64,000 nt of DNA from Chryseobacterium piperi (lineage in GTDB: Bacteria > Bacteroidota > Bacteroidia > Flavobacteriales > Weeksellaceae). Made by a program: the position numbers and the translations under genes. Of this stretch, positions 1-10,552 are shown piece by piece. Where the stretch lies: positions 3,472,001 through 3,536,000 of the forward strand of contig NZ_CP023049.2 in the NCBI RefSeq assembly GCF_002285635.2, written 5' to 3'. Numbering within the stretch: position 1 is the first letter of the stretch; each line of letters starts with the position of its first letter. Below the pieces are notes generated by a model. That model was not told where the DNA came from and ran no database searches. It saw nothing but the letters and a program-made list of their open reading frames with translations.

Positions 1-1
1 C

Positions 2-355
2 AACAAGTTTACAGCAGGAGCTGGTTGGTCTTATGATTATGGTACTGCGGAAGACAATAAGGAAATGTTTGAATACCTAAAATCTTATTCGCCTGTACAT
101 AATGTAAAATCTGGAACATGTTACCCATCTACGATGATTATTACCAGTGATCATGACGATAGGGTAGTTCCTGCACATTCATTTAAGTTTGGAGCAGAGC
201 TACAGGAAAAGCAAGCTTGTAAAAATCCTATTCTACTAAGAATTGAGAAAAATGCCGGACATGGTGCCGGAAGATCAACGGAGCAGGTTATTGGAGAAAA
301 TGCTGATTTACTCTCTTTTGCTCTTTTCGAAATGGGGATTAAAAACATTAAATAA
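2..355 (+). CDS. S9 family prolyl oligopeptidase, C-terminal fragment
   Basis: This is the 3' end of a gene that begins before the window; the frame is open from base 2. It encodes the end of the alpha/beta-hydrolase domain of a prolyl oligopeptidase-type serine peptidase. The segment SDHDDRVVP carries the catalytic Asp and the segment ending NAGHGAG carries the catalytic His, in the spacing usual for the family. The nucleophilic Ser and the beta-propeller lie outside the window. Members hydrolyse Pro-containing peptides and are usually periplasmic in this phylum; location cannot be judged without the N-terminus. A strong terminator follows directly. Confidence 0.85.
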   Translation, partial: NKFTAGAGWSYDYGTAEDNKEMFEYLKSYSPVHNVKSGTCYPSTMIITSDHDDRVVPAHSFKFGAELQEKQACKNPILLRIEKNAGHGAGRSTEQVIGENADLLSFALFEMGIKNIK

Positions 356-372
356 TTCACCTAATGGAGTTT

Positions 373-410
373 AAAAACGGCCGGCTCTATTAGAGTTGGC
401 CGTTTTTTTT
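373..410 (+). terminator. Rho-independent terminator after the S9 peptidase
   Basis: The arms AAAACGGCC and GGCCGTTTT pair around a short loop and are followed by a run of eight T. It lies 18 bases after the peptidase stop codon. Confidence 0.85.
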
Positions 411-506
411 GATCATCACTTTCCCTGGCTTATGTGGATCTATGGCTATCAAGTGCTTTCTTGTATTTTGGTTTATTAATTTCATAATTATTTAAATAAT
501 GATTAA

Positions 507-1365
507 GAGTCTGTTTAAATTTTATTCAGTAATAATTTTATGGCGGATAATTTGACCATGTTTTCAGAGGATTCCATTAAGAGTTCATAATTTCTGCATA
601 ATCTTCTATCGTTATCAAACCAAGCAAATGTACGCTCTATAATCCATCGTTTATGAATTGGCTCAAACCCTTTTACTTTTTTGTCACTCCGCATTACGAT
701 CTGAATGATATAATTAAACTTAATTCTTATTTCCTCAATAATCTCTCCTCTATAACCTCCGTCCGCCAGGATTACCTGAAGCGGAATTAGTAAATATCGC
801 AGTGTTTTGATCAGTAACAATGCAGCCTTACTGTCATGAACATTGGCTACACTTACCATTACGGCTAACAAAAAACCATTTTTGTCTACCACAACGTGTC
901 TCTTGATTCCTTTTATTTTTTTACCTCCGTCAAAGCCATTGAGTGAACGGTTATTTCCCCAACGAACACTTTGACTGTCAATAATTCCTAAACTTGCCTG
1001 CGCTTTCTGACCCCTGTTTCGTCGTACTTCCTCTCTCAATTTTGATAATAATAAATCGAAAATCTCCAGATTTGACCATTTTGAATAATAGTAATAAACC
1101 AATTGCCATTTGGGAAAATCATGAGGTAAAAGTCTCCATTGACAGCCTGTTTTTACTAAATAACTGATAGCATTCCAAATGACAACCAAATCATATTTTC
1201 GTTTTCTGTCATCAAAATCTAATGCTTTTTTTATAAATTGCCACTGAGTTTGGGTTAAGTCCGTTGGATACATTGATGTTTTTTTCTTTTGCAACTCTAA
1301 AATGACAATTTTTATGCAACTTTTAACCCTTACTATTTTTTATTATTACTTTTTTAAACAGGCTC
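507..1365 (-). mobile_element. IS5-family insertion sequence, copy 1 (859 bp)
   Basis: A complete element with 13-bp terminal inverted repeats: GAGTCTGTTTAAA at the left end and, at the right end, the complement of GAGCCTGTTTAAA (one mismatch). It is flanked by the 3-bp target duplication TAA at 504-506 and 1366-1368. The single transposase gene runs on the minus strand. The size, repeats and T-N-A duplication fit the IS427/IS1031-like groups of the IS5 family. The element is intergenic, between an S9 peptidase and a T9SS protease whose own promoter lies intact about 80 bases beyond the IS end. A second copy of identical length sits at 39203-40061 in the opposite orientation. Confidence 0.95.
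515..1273 (-). CDS. IS5-family DDE transposase
   Basis: A 252-residue transposase counted from the ATG giving MYPTDLTQ; an in-frame TTG seven codons upstream is a less likely start. An N-terminal helix-turn-helix region with the IS5 signature around GCQWRLLPHDFP is followed by the DDE catalytic triad: Asp99 in IIDSQSVRW, Asp171 in LADGGYRG and Glu213 in RWIIERTFAW. It is one uninterrupted frame, so it needs no frameshift. The product differs from the copy at 39295-40053 by one residue (Asp147 here, Glu there), caused by a single C/G difference. It should catalyse cut-and-paste movement of the 859-bp element and appears intact. Confidence 0.95.
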   Translation of the reverse strand: MYPTDLTQTQWQFIKKALDFDDRKRKYDLVVIWNAISYLVKTGCQWRLLPHDFPKWQLVYYYYSKWSNLEIFDLLLSKLREEVRRNRGQKAQASLGIIDSQSVRWGNNRSLNGFDGGKKIKGIKRHVVVDKNGFLLAVMVSVANVHDSKAALLLIKTLRYLLIPLQVILADGGYRGEIIEEIRIKFNYIIQIVMRSDKKVKGFEPIHKRWIIERTFAWFDNDRRLCRNYELLMESSENMVKLSAIKLLLNKI

Positions 1366-1444
1366 TAAATTATTATTATGTTAAATTGAAAACGAAAATT
1401 TTACAAAAATTGCATATCTGTTGAAAATTATAAGTTGTTTTTGG

Positions 1445-1473
1445 TTTGTTTTTGCTTATAATTATTAAATTTG
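1445..1473 (+). promoter_or_regulatory. Predicted promoter of the reprolysin-type protease
   Basis: A -7 box TAAATTTG at 1466-1473 matches the Bacteroidetes consensus TAnnTTTG exactly. A TTTG -33-like element begins at 1445, 17 bases upstream. It lies beyond the IS end at 1365, so the insertion left it in place. Confidence 0.55.
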
Positions 1474-1522
1474 TCTCTAATGATTTAAACTTATTAATGC
1501 TAATTATTACATTATTGAATTT

Positions 1523-4500
1523 ATGAAAAAGAGAATTTTACTTATTTGTGCATTGGCCGCTGGTCTTTCCAGTACCTATGCGCAGAGATGGGAGCCGGCT
1601 TCAAGAGTAGCTCCAACAAGAAAAGAGGTAGATGTTAAATATACTTACAGAGTAGACCTGGCATCACTTAGAAATCTTTTAAAAGATGCTGTAGAAACAG
1701 GGAGTGGTGCAAAGGCTGTTGTTATTTCTTTACCTACTGTTGAGGGTAAAATTGAGAAATTTGCAGTGTATAACAATCCTGTTATGGAGAAATCTATGGC
1801 AGACCGTTATCAATTAGGATCTTATGTGGGGGTTGGAATTGATGATCCTTCTAAATATGTTAGATTCAGTACTTCACCAACTGAGACGCAGTCTATGATT
1901 ATCAAGGATGGACAGTATCAGTTTCTAGAACCCATAAGTGCGGATAAACAAACTTATGGAGTTTTCTATAAAACTAAGAGAACGACTGGTGGACATGGTT
2001 TTGATTGTTCTACAGAAGAAAAAGATGTTAAAGACATCAAGTTGTTATTGGAAAACGGTAAAAAAAAACTTTCTAATGTTGGAATTACCAATAGACCTTC
2101 CAGTACAAAATACAGAACATATAAATTAGCATTATCTGTTACCGGAGAATATACTCAGCACTTCGGTGGTGTTGCTGGAGCAGCAGCACAGATTAATAGC
2201 ACCATCACCCGGGTCAATGGGGTTTTTGAGAAAGATTTTGGAGTTAAATTACTCGTTCAGGATTTACCTGCAATTATTTATGCGGACCCAGATACAGACC
2301 CTTATTCAGTTGCTGATGATATGGGTAACTGGAATTTGGAGCTCCAACAAACTTTGACTTCACAGGTCGGAAACGGAAATTATGATATAGGGCACTTGTT
2401 TGGTGCTTCCGGAGGAGGAGGTAACGCAGGATGTATCGGATGTATTTGTGTAAATCCTACTACTGCAGATCCTGAAGGAAAAGGATCCGGATATACTTCT
2501 CCTGCAGATGGGAATCCTAATGGGGATACTTTTGATATTGATTATGTAGCTCATGAAATGGGGCATCAGTTAGGAGGTAATCACACTTATTCAATGAGTA
2601 CCGAAAGCTCTGGAGTAAATGTAGAACCTGGAGGAGGAACTACTATTATGGGGTATGCTGGAATTACACAGGATAATGTCCAAATGAATTCTGATGCGTA
2701 CTTTCATTATGCATCGATTAATCAAATTTTAACCAATCTTGAAGGTAAGCCTGCTGCTTGTGGAGTATCTCAGGATATTACAACAAATACTCCTCCTGTA
2801 ATCTCTCCACTTACTGCTTACAATATTCCTAAGGGAACTGCTTATTACCTTGATGCTACGGCTACAGACGCTCAAAATGATCCTCTAAATTATACATGGG
2901 AACAATATGACAGTGTAGATAGTTTTGCTTCTATTTCAGGAGATAGCGGATGGGGATACAATCTTCAGGGGTCTTTAGCCAGATCATTTTCCGGAACAGC
3001 AAGTGGAAGAAGATACTTTCCAAGCATGCCTTTGGTAATGAACGGAACCCTTACTAACAAGGCGACATGGGAAACTGTTCCTTATATCCCACGAACATTA
3101 CACTATGCAGTAACTGTAAGGGATGCAAATAATGTAAGACCGATGTTGTCTTCTTCTGAAACTACAGTAACGGTAGGAAATGACGGACCATTTAAATTCA
3201 ATGGACTATCAACTTCTTCAATTTTGTATAACGATGCTTCCAATACAATTAAATGGGAAGTGGCCAATACCAATTCAGCTCCGTATAATGTTGCTAATGT
3301 AAAGATAGATTACACAACCAATAACGGAACAACATGGACGGATTTAGTAGCTTCTACTCCCAATACAGGAAGTTATTCTGCACAAATGCCAAGTAGTTTG
3401 ACAGGTGCTGTCAAATTTAGAATATCTGCAATTGGAAATATATTCTATGCAGTGTCACCTCAGGTAACTATTGGAACAGCTCCTACTTCAACAACTAATG
3501 CTCCTACAGGAGTAACGGCTATTGATACGGAAATATTTAAAACAACAGCAAGAGTAGGATGGAATAATGTACCGGGTGCAACTTATTCTATCAACTATAG
3601 AAAAGTAGGAGTCACAAACTGGTCTAATGCTACGAGCGCTACCAGCTCTGTAGTACTCAATAACCTTGAAGATGAGACTAACTATGAAGTACAAGTTGCT
3701 GCAGTAGTAAATAATGTTCCGGGAACATTCTCAAATAACTACGCCTTCAAAACGAAAGGACTAAAAACCGGAGTTGACTATTGTTTAATGACTACCGGAG
3801 GAAATAATATGTTGAGCACATTCTATAGTGCGCTTTTAACAATGTCTGTAGCTAACCTTACCCATTCCGAAGGAACAACAGTACCTGCCATATCGAAAAC
3901 ATACAAAGACTATAGCGAGGTTCCTGCAAAAACAATTAACCTGACAAAAGGGACGCAGTATAATTTATCTTACACTAATTATGCAAACAGAGCCGGTGGT
4001 TATAATGATTGGATGCAGATATGGATAGATTATAACAGAAACGGGATTTTTGAGGCATCAGAGAAAATTGGTGCTCAGAGTGGTGCTCCTAATGGTAATG
4101 CAATGCATTCAGGAACAATAACCTTTACGGTTCCTGCTACGGCATATTCTGGTGACAAAACTTTAAGAATGAGAGTGGCAAGTACATTCTTTAATGCATT
4201 AAATGATCCATGTGGAAGCCCATCTGTTCCTGCTGGAGGAGGTCAGTTTGTTTCCGCAGGTGCATTCAGAGATTTCCCTGTAAAAATAACAGACGCTCTT
4301 GCAGTAAGAGAAACGGATGCCGTTAAATCTGAAATTGAGATTTATCCAAACCCTGCCGATACTTTTGTTGAAGTTAAGAACTTAAAAGGTAAAGCAGATT
4401 ATAAGATCTACAGTGCTGAAGGAAGATTAGTACAAAGTGGTAAACTGGATGGTCAGAGAATTAATGTAGCTTCATTGATTAAAGGAATGTATGTCATTAC

Positions 4501-4549
4501 TATTACTGGTGAAACTAAAACATACAATACCAAGCTGATTAAGAAATAA
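1523..4549 (+). CDS. Secreted reprolysin-type zinc metalloprotease with GEVED and T9SS domains
   Basis: A 1008-residue exported protease. A signal peptide (cleavage after about residue 20, before Gln) and a propeptide-like region precede the metzincin catalytic domain. The zinc motif HEMGHQLGGNH starts at about residue 344, with a downstream Met turn around TTIMGYAG. Next come Ig-like/fibronectin type III-like repeats, a GEVED domain near residue 825 (acidic, MQIWIDYNRNG) and a C-terminal type IX sorting domain from about residue 938 (IEIYPNPADTFVEV to the terminal KLIKK). It is therefore expected to cross the outer membrane by the type IX system and be surface-bound or released, digesting extracellular protein. 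The gene is monocistronic, with its own promoter and terminator. The family call is firm; the substrate is unknown. Confidence 0.9.
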   Translation: MKKRILLICALAAGLSSTYAQRWEPASRVAPTRKEVDVKYTYRVDLASLRNLLKDAVETGSGAKAVVISLPTVEGKIEKFAVYNNPVMEKSMADRYQLGSYVGVGIDDPSKYVRFSTSPTETQSMIIKDGQYQFLEPISADKQTYGVFYKTKRTTGGHGFDCSTEEKDVKDIKLLLENGKKKLSNVGITNRPSSTKYRTYKLALSVTGEYTQHFGGVAGAAAQINSTITRVNGVFEKDFGVKLLVQDLPAIIYADPDTDPYSVADDMGNWNLELQQTLTSQVGNGNYDIGHLFGASGGGGNAGCIGCICVNPTTADPEGKGSGYTSPADGNPNGDTFDIDYVAHEMGHQLGGNHTYSMSTESSGVNVEPGGGTTIMGYAGITQDNVQMNSDAYFHYASINQILTNLEGKPAACGVSQDITTNTPPVISPLTAYNIPKGTAYYLDATATDAQNDPLNYTWEQYDSVDSFASISGDSGWGYNLQGSLARSFSGTASGRRYFPSMPLVMNGTLTNKATWETVPYIPRTLHYAVTVRDANNVRPMLSSSETTVTVGNDGPFKFNGLSTSSILYNDASNTIKWEVANTNSAPYNVANVKIDYTTNNGTTWTDLVASTPNTGSYSAQMPSSLTGAVKFRISAIGNIFYAVSPQVTIGTAPTSTTNAPTGVTAIDTEIFKTTARVGWNNVPGATYSINYRKVGVTNWSNATSATSSVVLNNLEDETNYEVQVAAVVNNVPGTFSNNYAFKTKGLKTGVDYCLMTTGGNNMLSTFYSALLTMSVANLTHSEGTTVPAISKTYKDYSEVPAKTINLTKGTQYNLSYTNYANRAGGYNDWMQIWIDYNRNGIFEASEKIGAQSGAPNGNAMHSGTITFTVPATAYSGDKTLRMRVASTFFNALNDPCGSPSVPAGGGQFVSAGAFRDFPVKITDALAVRETDAVKSEIEIYPNPADTFVEVKNLKGKADYKIYSAEGRLVQSGKLDGQRINVASLIKGMYVITITGETKTYNTKLIKK

Positions 4550-4573
4550 TATTATTCTGTTATATTAGATATG

Positions 4574-4597
4574 AGCCGGACAATTGTCCGGCTTTTT
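4574..4597 (+). terminator. Rho-independent terminator after the reprolysin gene
   Basis: AGCCGGAC and GTCCGGCT form a perfect 8-bp stem with an AATT loop, followed by TTTT. Confidence 0.9.
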
Positions 4598-4686
4598 ATT
4601 TGGGTAATACACCGATAATAGGCAACTTAAGTATTGTTTCGTGTTTCATTCAAAAAAATTAACTTTACGGAGATAAAATTATTGAA

Positions 4687-6810
4687 ATGCGAAAGACAAT
4701 TTCTGTAAGAAAACTGGATCTAAATATAGCACCTAAAGAAAGTGAAATTTATAATTTCGAAAAAGATGGACTAGAACTGAAATCATCTTATACTGATAAA
4801 GATGTTAAAAATATCACTTTAACAGAGACATCTCCGGGAATAGCTCCCTATTTGAGAGGACCTTATTCTACGATGTATGTTCAAAAGCCTTGGACGGTCC
4901 GTCAGTATGCCGGGTTTTCTACTGCTGAAGAATCTAATGCATTTTACAGAAGAAATTTAGCAGCCGGACAAAAGGGGCTTTCTGTAGCTTTTGACCTCGC
5001 AACCCATAGAGGATATGATTCTAATCACGCGAGAGTGGTAGGGGACGTAGGAAAAGCGGGAGTAGCTATTGATTCGGTTGAGGATATGAAAATCCTATTC
5101 AATGAAATTCCTTTAGATGAGATTTCGGTTTCCATGACAATGAACGGAGCTGTTCTTCCTATTTTATCTTTTTACATAGTGGCTGCGGAGGAGCAAGGCG
5201 TAAAGCAGGAGCTTCTTTCAGGAACGATTCAGAATGATATTTTGAAGGAGTTTATGGTGAGAAATACGTATATCTATCCACCGACACCTTCCATGAAAAT
5301 TATTGCAGATATTTTCGAATATACTTCCCGGAATATTCCGAAATTTAACTCGATCTCTATTTCAGGGTATCATATGCAGGAAGCAGGAGCTACTCCGGTT
5401 CTGGAAATGGCTTATACCTTAGCTGACGGGTTAGAATATGTAAGAACGGGAATCAAAGCGGGAATGAATGTGGATGATTTTGCCCCAAGGCTTTCATTTT
5501 TCTGGGCAATCGGAATGAATCACTTTATGGAAATTGCTAAAATGCGTGCTGCACGATATATCTGGGCTAATCTTTTAAAGCAATTTAATCCCCAGAATCC
5601 AAAATCCTTAGCATTAAGAACGCATTCTCAGACTTCAGGATGGTCTCTTACGGAACAGGAGCCTTTTAATAATATTACCAGAACAGCAATCGAAGCATTG
5701 TCATCGGCTTTGGGAGGAACACAATCCCTACACACCAATGCATTGGATGAAGCTATTGCTTTACCAACAGATTATTCAGCAAAAATTGCCAGAAACACCC
5801 AAATCATTTTGCAACAGGAAAGTGGGATTTGTGATGTTGTAGATCCAATGGGAGGAAGTAATTTGGTTGAAAGTCTTACTCAGCAGATGATTGAAGAAGC
5901 CATGCGATACATTGATGAGGTAGAGCAGGAAGGAGGAATGACAAAAGCCATTGAAGCTGGAATTCCTAAAATGAGGATCGAAGAAGCTGCGGCAAAAAAA
6001 CAAGCAAAAATTGATAGTGGGGAAGAATTTATTATTGGAGTAAATTCATTTAAATCTACCCTCAAACAAGATCTGATTGAAATATTAGATATTGATAATA
6101 CGGAGGTTCGAAGAAAACAAATCGAAAGATTAGATTCTATAAAAAATACAAGAAATACTGAAGCCGTAGAAGAAATTCTCAATGAGATCAGGGAAAGCGC
6201 TAAAACGGGAAAAGGAAATCTTTTAGCATTATGTATTGAAGCAGCAAGAAGAAGAGTCACCTTAGGTGAAATGAGCGATGCTATGGAAGAAAGCTTTGGA
6301 AGGTATAAGGCTAATATTAAAACAATTTCAGGAGTATACGCAATGAATGCCGGGAAAAACGAATATTTTGAAAAAGCTCTTCAACTCACTCAAAAATTTG
6401 AGGAAGAAGAAGGTCGACGCCCAAGATTAATGGTTGCCAAAATGGGACAGGACGGGCACGATAGAGGAGCAAAAGTAGTAGCAACAGCATTTGCCGATAT
6501 GGGATTTGATGTTGATGTAGCTCCTTTGTTTCAAACCCCTGAGGAAGTTGCTAAACAGGCTGTGGAAAATGATATTCACATTCTGGGAGTATCTTCATTG
6601 GCGGCAGGTCATAAAACTTTAGTTCCCCAAGTTGTAGAAGAATTAAAAAAATTAGGAGCCGATGATGTAACGATTGTTGTAGGTGGAGTTATTCCTCAAC
6701 AGGATTACGAATTCCTTTATGCCAACGGGGCTGACTTCATTTTCGGACCAGGAACAAACCTTCCGAAATGTGCAGTAGAGATACTGGATAAATTTCTAAA
6801 TAAAAGTTAA
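4687..6810 (+). CDS. scpA: Methylmalonyl-CoA mutase, large (catalytic) subunit
   Basis: A 707-residue adenosylcobalamin-dependent mutase that interconverts methylmalonyl-CoA and succinyl-CoA, linking propionate and branched-chain catabolism to the TCA cycle. The N-terminal TIM barrel holds the family signature around [19 protein letters not shown] and [11 protein letters not shown]. The C-terminal B12-binding domain has DGHDRG with the cobalt-ligating His at about residue 591, then GVSSLAAGH and [10 protein letters not shown]. The length matches E. coli Scp (about 714). No small (MutA-type) subunit gene is adjacent: upstream is an unrelated protease gene. The mutase chaperone GTPase meaB lies 4.6 kb downstream on the same strand. 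It may act as a homodimer, or its partner may be encoded elsewhere. Confidence 0.95.
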   Translation: MRKTISVRKLDLNIAPKESEIYNFEKDGLELKSSYTDKDVKNITLTETSPGIAPYLRGPYSTMYVQKPWTVRQYAGFSTAEESNAFYRRNLAAGQKGLSVAFDLATHRGYDSNHARVVGDVGKAGVAIDSVEDMKILFNEIPLDEISVSMTMNGAVLPILSFYIVAAEEQGVKQELLSGTIQNDILKEFMVRNTYIYPPTPSMKIIADIFEYTSRNIPKFNSISISGYHMQEAGATPVLEMAYTLADGLEYVRTGIKAGMNVDDFAPRLSFFWAIGMNHFMEIAKMRAARYIWANLLKQFNPQNPKSLALRTHSQTSGWSLTEQEPFNNITRTAIEALSSALGGTQSLHTNALDEAIALPTDYSAKIARNTQIILQQESGICDVVDPMGGSNLVESLTQQMIEEAMRYIDEVEQEGGMTKAIEAGIPKMRIEEAAAKKQAKIDSGEEFIIGVNSFKSTLKQDLIEILDIDNTEVRRKQIERLDSIKNTRNTEAVEEILNEIRESAKTGKGNLLALCIEAARRRVTLGEMSDAMEESFGRYKANIKTISGVYAMNAGKNEYFEKALQLTQKFEEEEGRRPRLMVAKMGQDGHDRGAKVVATAFADMGFDVDVAPLFQTPEEVAKQAVENDIHILGVSSLAAGHKTLVPQVVEELKKLGADDVTIVVGGVIPQQDYEFLYANGADFIFGPGTNLPKCAVEILDKFLNKS

Positions 6811-6870
6811 ATGTTTGATGGCAGGGCTTTTTTTGTACGGTTTTTGCACTTTTAAGTGAAAAATTTAGAT

Positions 6871-7389
6871 ATGGCTTATACAGTAATTTCAATGTTCCCT
6901 GCAAATATAGATGCAGAAGAAGTAAAAAAAGAACTACAAGATCAAGGATTTGATGAAGCAGATATCATTGTTTCAAAATCAAAATTAGAAAACGAATCAT
7001 CTACAGATGGTTATGAAGATGATGAGAAAACAAAAAGTTTTTGGGATCATATTTTTGTGAATGAGATAGAATTACTGTCTGCTTATAGAGAAGGAAGTAT
7101 AGGAAAAGTTTGTATAGTAGTGTATACATCATCCATAGAAGAAGCGAAAAAAGCGAAAACGGTTTTAAATGAGCATGGAGCTATCGAGGTTACAAAAGAA
7201 AAGTCAGATCATGATCATAGCACTCACAGGCAAGACAACAGTGAGACAGCAGGCTTACCGGAAGACGTATATAATGGAATTATTGCGAAGGCAAGACATA
7301 ATGTATATTTTCTTGACTCTGAAAGGGTATATAGCCCTAATAGTAGAGGAATGGATGCAAGAACAGATACTTTAGGTTCTAAAGACTAA
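6871..7389 (+). CDS. Conserved hypothetical protein, possible stress-protein (YflT-like) domain
   Basis: A 172-residue soluble acidic protein. The ATG at 6871 is preferred over a GTG five codons upstream, because homology-like sequence starts at AYTVISMFPAN. The first 110 residues alternate beta strands and helices. They contain VKKELQDQGFDEADI and a second half ending AKTVLNEHGAIEV, resembling the ferredoxin-like general-stress YflT/17M fold. That resemblance is weak and is inference. The rest is polar, with a His/Asp-rich linker (SDHDHSTHRQD) and a tail with no recognised domain. No signal peptide or membrane segment is seen. It follows scpA by 60 bases and may be co-transcribed with it. 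A strong terminator follows. Function unknown. Confidence 0.7.
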   Translation: MAYTVISMFPANIDAEEVKKELQDQGFDEADIIVSKSKLENESSTDGYEDDEKTKSFWDHIFVNEIELLSAYREGSIGKVCIVVYTSSIEEAKKAKTVLNEHGAIEVTKEKSDHDHSTHRQDNSETAGLPEDVYNGIIAKARHNVYFLDSERVYSPNSRGMDARTDTLGSKD

Positions 7390-7405
7390 AATAATAAATC
7401 AGCAT

Positions 7406-7445
7406 AAAAAAAGCCCCAATAGAATATTCTATTGGGGCTTTTTTA
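7406..7445 (+). terminator. Strong bidirectional terminator
   Basis: A perfect 15-bp palindrome, AAGCCCCAATAGAAT and its complement, is flanked by A-runs on the left and T-runs on the right. It ends the scpA transcription unit. Confidence 0.95.
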
Positions 7446-7764
7446 TGCTATAATAAACGGGAAAGGAATCTAATATAGTAGAAATGATTTATTATAAATT
7501 TATTCTATTTAGAATAAGAAAATAGTCTGAAAAACCTTTGGAATACCCGAAAGAATACAAAATATTTAGCTATTGTAAAAAAATGAATAATACTTTATAA
7601 GTGAAACGTAGTGAAGTTTATAAATCATAATTAGAAAAATCGATTAAATAAAAAAACTAAAAAATAAATAAAAAAGAAAAAACGATGGTTTTTTAGTGTT
7701 TTAACATTTTTTTTGATGTTTTGGTATGAATAAATTATAAATTGATCCTTTTAAATACTATAAT
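7446..7764. other. AT-rich gene-free spacer before the M36 protease
   Basis: About 320 bases of very AT-rich sequence with long A-runs and a weak hairpin (TTATTC/GAATAA near 7500). It presumably contains the promoter of the protease gene, but no clear TAnnTTTG box was identified. No credible reading frame was seen. Confidence 0.5.
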
Positions 7765-10351
7765 ATGAATAAAAAATTATTTTTGATGTCTATTTCTGTA
7801 GCTTTTCTTTTCGCTTTTGATAAGGTTAATGCGCAGGACTCAGCAATGCTTGTTGAGGAGTACTATAAAAAAAGTGGGCAATTAGCCCAAAGAAACAACT
7901 CCTAATGATCAAGTTGGGGTTATTGTATTGAACGAAGATGTGTCCAAAAGTCTAGGGGTGAATATTGTTAATGTACAGCAAACTTACAATGGACTTAGAG
8001 TTTTTGACGCTTTAGGTAAAGTAATGATTAAAGAAGGAAAGATTATTTCTGAAAAAAATGATTTCAAAAGAAATGTTATTGTTAGGAGCCAAAAGAAGTC
8101 TCAGGAAAAGTTTTCAGAAGATTTTCTTAAACAAAAATTAAAGCTAAACGAGATTGCTAAAGTAGATTACCTTCCGGATGGATACTTTGAAAAAAATGGC
8201 GTCTATATCCTTGCAAAAGAACTATTTGTTTCAGATAGAAACTCATCTGACATTTGGCATATTATTGTAGATGCGACTAGTGGAGAAATATTGAGAAAAG
8301 AAAATCTAACACTTAGTTGTGATTTTGAGCATGATTCTTCTTCTGATATGAAATCTAGTGATATGATGAAGACTGAGTCACATTCATTGATCGATAAAAA
8401 CGAAGTTATTCAAAATAAAATGTCAAATACACTCCCGGTTGCTAACGATGCTTCTTACAATGTTTTTGCCTTACCTGTAGAAGCTCCAACTTTCGGGACA
8501 CGTTCAATTATTAATAATCCCTGGAACCTTATAGCATCTCCGGAAGGATGGCATTCTGATGGAACCAATAATTATACGAATACCAGAGGGAATAACGTCT
8601 ATGCCTATTCGGATCAGGATAATACCAATAATCCAGGATATTCTCCGGATGGAGGAAGTAGCTTGAATTTTAATTTTCCATTTGCAGACGGAAGATATGA
8701 TAATCCTTTTACTCACCGAGATGCGGCGATTACCAATTTATTCTACATGAATAATAAAATACATGACATCTTCTATCAATTTGGGTTTACGGAACCTGCA
8801 AGAAATTACCAAACCAATAATTTTGGTAAAGGAGGAATGGGCGGTGATGCTGTGAGAGCAGAAGCTTTTGATGGTAGTGGTCTCAATAATGCAAATTTTA
8901 GTTCTGGATACGAAACTGTAATTTCCGGACAGACTTATCTTCTTGCCCCACGAATGCAAATGTATCTTTACAGCAGAGAACAACCTGCTGACGATCCTAT
9001 TGTGAGGTATCAGTATAATTCTCCTGCAACAATAGCTAACAGAGCTAAAGTAATCACTGGAGGGGCGGGGTTTGGAAACCTTTTATTCGGAGGGCAGAAT
9101 GTAACAGGTGATTTGGCTATTTCTGCACCGGATAATGCTTGTACTTCAGTCACTGGAATGTCGGGGAAGATTGGAGTTGCTAAGAGGGGAGGCTGTAGTT
9201 TCGCGCTTAAAGTAAAAAATATGCAAGATGCAGGAGCTATTGGAGCTATTATTTATGATCCTATTAATGACACACCAATTACGATGGGCAGCGATAACAA
9301 TGTTTCTGGGGTTAATATTCCTTCTATAATGATGGGGAAAGATGAAGGAGAGTTCCTTGCTAACCAGATTACAAGCGGGACGACGATCAATACGACATTG
9401 AATTTTGATTATAATGGGTTCAAACACTCCAGCTTCGATAATGGAATTATTGTTCACGAATATGGACATGGTATTTCCAATAGATTGACGGGACCTGGCT
9501 ACGGTTGTCTTTCAAGAGAGAATTCTACGGAGCAAATGGGAGAAGGATGGTCAGACTATTTTGCTTTAATGCTGACTGCCAGACCTGGGGATACATCATC
9601 TTTAGCAAGAGGAGTAGGTACCTATCCAAAAGGAGAACCTGTTACGGGGGTTGGAATAAGACCTGCTAAATATTCTCCGGACTTTTCAGTGAACAACTAT
9701 ACCTATGGCAATACAAATACGGCTATAATTCCTCATGGAATAGGGTTTATTTGGGCTACGATGCTTTGGGATCTGACTTGGAAATACATTGAAAAGTATG
9801 GGTATAATAGTGATGTTCAGGCAAGCCCTACTTCAGGAAATGCAAGAGCATTACAGATGGTAGTAGATGGTCTTAAGCTACAAGTATGTAGCCCTTCCTT
9901 TATTGATGGAAGAGATGCTATTCTACAGGCAGATCTTGTGGGAAATGGAGGCTTAGATAAATGTATGATCTGGAATGCATTTGCTAAAAGAGGTTTAGGA
10001 GTTAACGCTTCTGCGGGAAGTAAAACCGTTGCTAATGACCAGGTGGAAGATTTCACTGTTCCGCAGGAATGTAATTCTAGTTTGAGCATCCGGGATGTTA
10101 AAACGACCGATCGCCAATTGATAGTATTCCCTAATCCTACTTATGATGAATTCTTTGTTGGAAATACAGACCAATCTTCAAAAGATGTTCAAATCAAAAT
10201 GTTTGATATGTCTGGAAAATTGATGTTTTCTGATTCCAGATCACCTTTATCCAGAAAAGCTATTTCTACAAAAGGAATGCAGAAAGGAGTATATATGGTT
10301 CATATTCAACAAGGCAACGTGACTAAAGTTGAAAAGCTTATTGTTAAATAG
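7765..10351 (+). pseudogene. Fungalysin-type M36 metalloprotease with T9SS tail, broken by a +1 frameshift
   Basis: The ATG at 7765 opens a frame with a good signal peptide (MNKKLFLMSISVAFLF, cleavage before QDS) but stops at 7903-7905. The rest reads in the next frame to 10351. Removing one A from the AAA at 7889-7891 joins them smoothly (AQETTPNDQVGVIV). The downstream part has the FTP/PepSY propeptide, the M36 catalytic domain with zinc motif HEYGH at 9455-9469 and the third ligand in EQMGEGWSDYF, an inserted PA domain near 9050-9400 and a C-terminal type IX sorting domain ending KLIVK. Without repair, the long frame could start only at an internal TTG and would lack a signal peptide. It is either a pseudogene or a sequencing indel; all catalytic residues are otherwise intact. 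Confidence 0.85.
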
Positions 10352-10452
10352 TAGGTAACAATATAATTAATATTTAAAAGCTCGTTTTTGAGAAAAATGC
10401 ATATATTTGCATCCAGAAAATAAAGTTTAACCAATAAAAAAACAACGAAGCA

Positions 10453-10530
10453 ATGTTCAAATTTCAAAAGAATTCTACAGTTGGATTACCCCTTATGGTG
10501 GTAAGGCTTCGTGGTTTGGTACACTCATAG
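10453..10530 (+). CDS. Possible 25-residue peptide rich in Leu and Val
   Basis: An ATG-initiated frame inside the small transcript encodes a peptide starting MFKFQKNSTVG and ending RGLVHS. Residues 10-23 contain four Leu and four Val plus two Arg. This could recall a branched-chain amino-acid leader peptide, but no biosynthetic gene follows. The start codon sits directly beside the arm ACGAAGC of a potential stem. Coding status is uncertain; the frame is short enough to occur by chance. Confidence 0.3.
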   Translation: MFKFQKNSTVGLPLMVVRLRGLVHS

Positions 10531-10552
10531 AACAATAGTATATTGAAATATC

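Noticed and set aside
5880..6260. 126-codon minus-strand open frame
   Set aside because: It lies entirely inside scpA, whose motifs are unambiguous; it is an antisense shadow.
7880..7910. Programmed ribosomal frameshift in the M36 gene
   Set aside because: There is no long slippery run or downstream pseudoknot, and such shifts are not known for this family; an indel is simpler.
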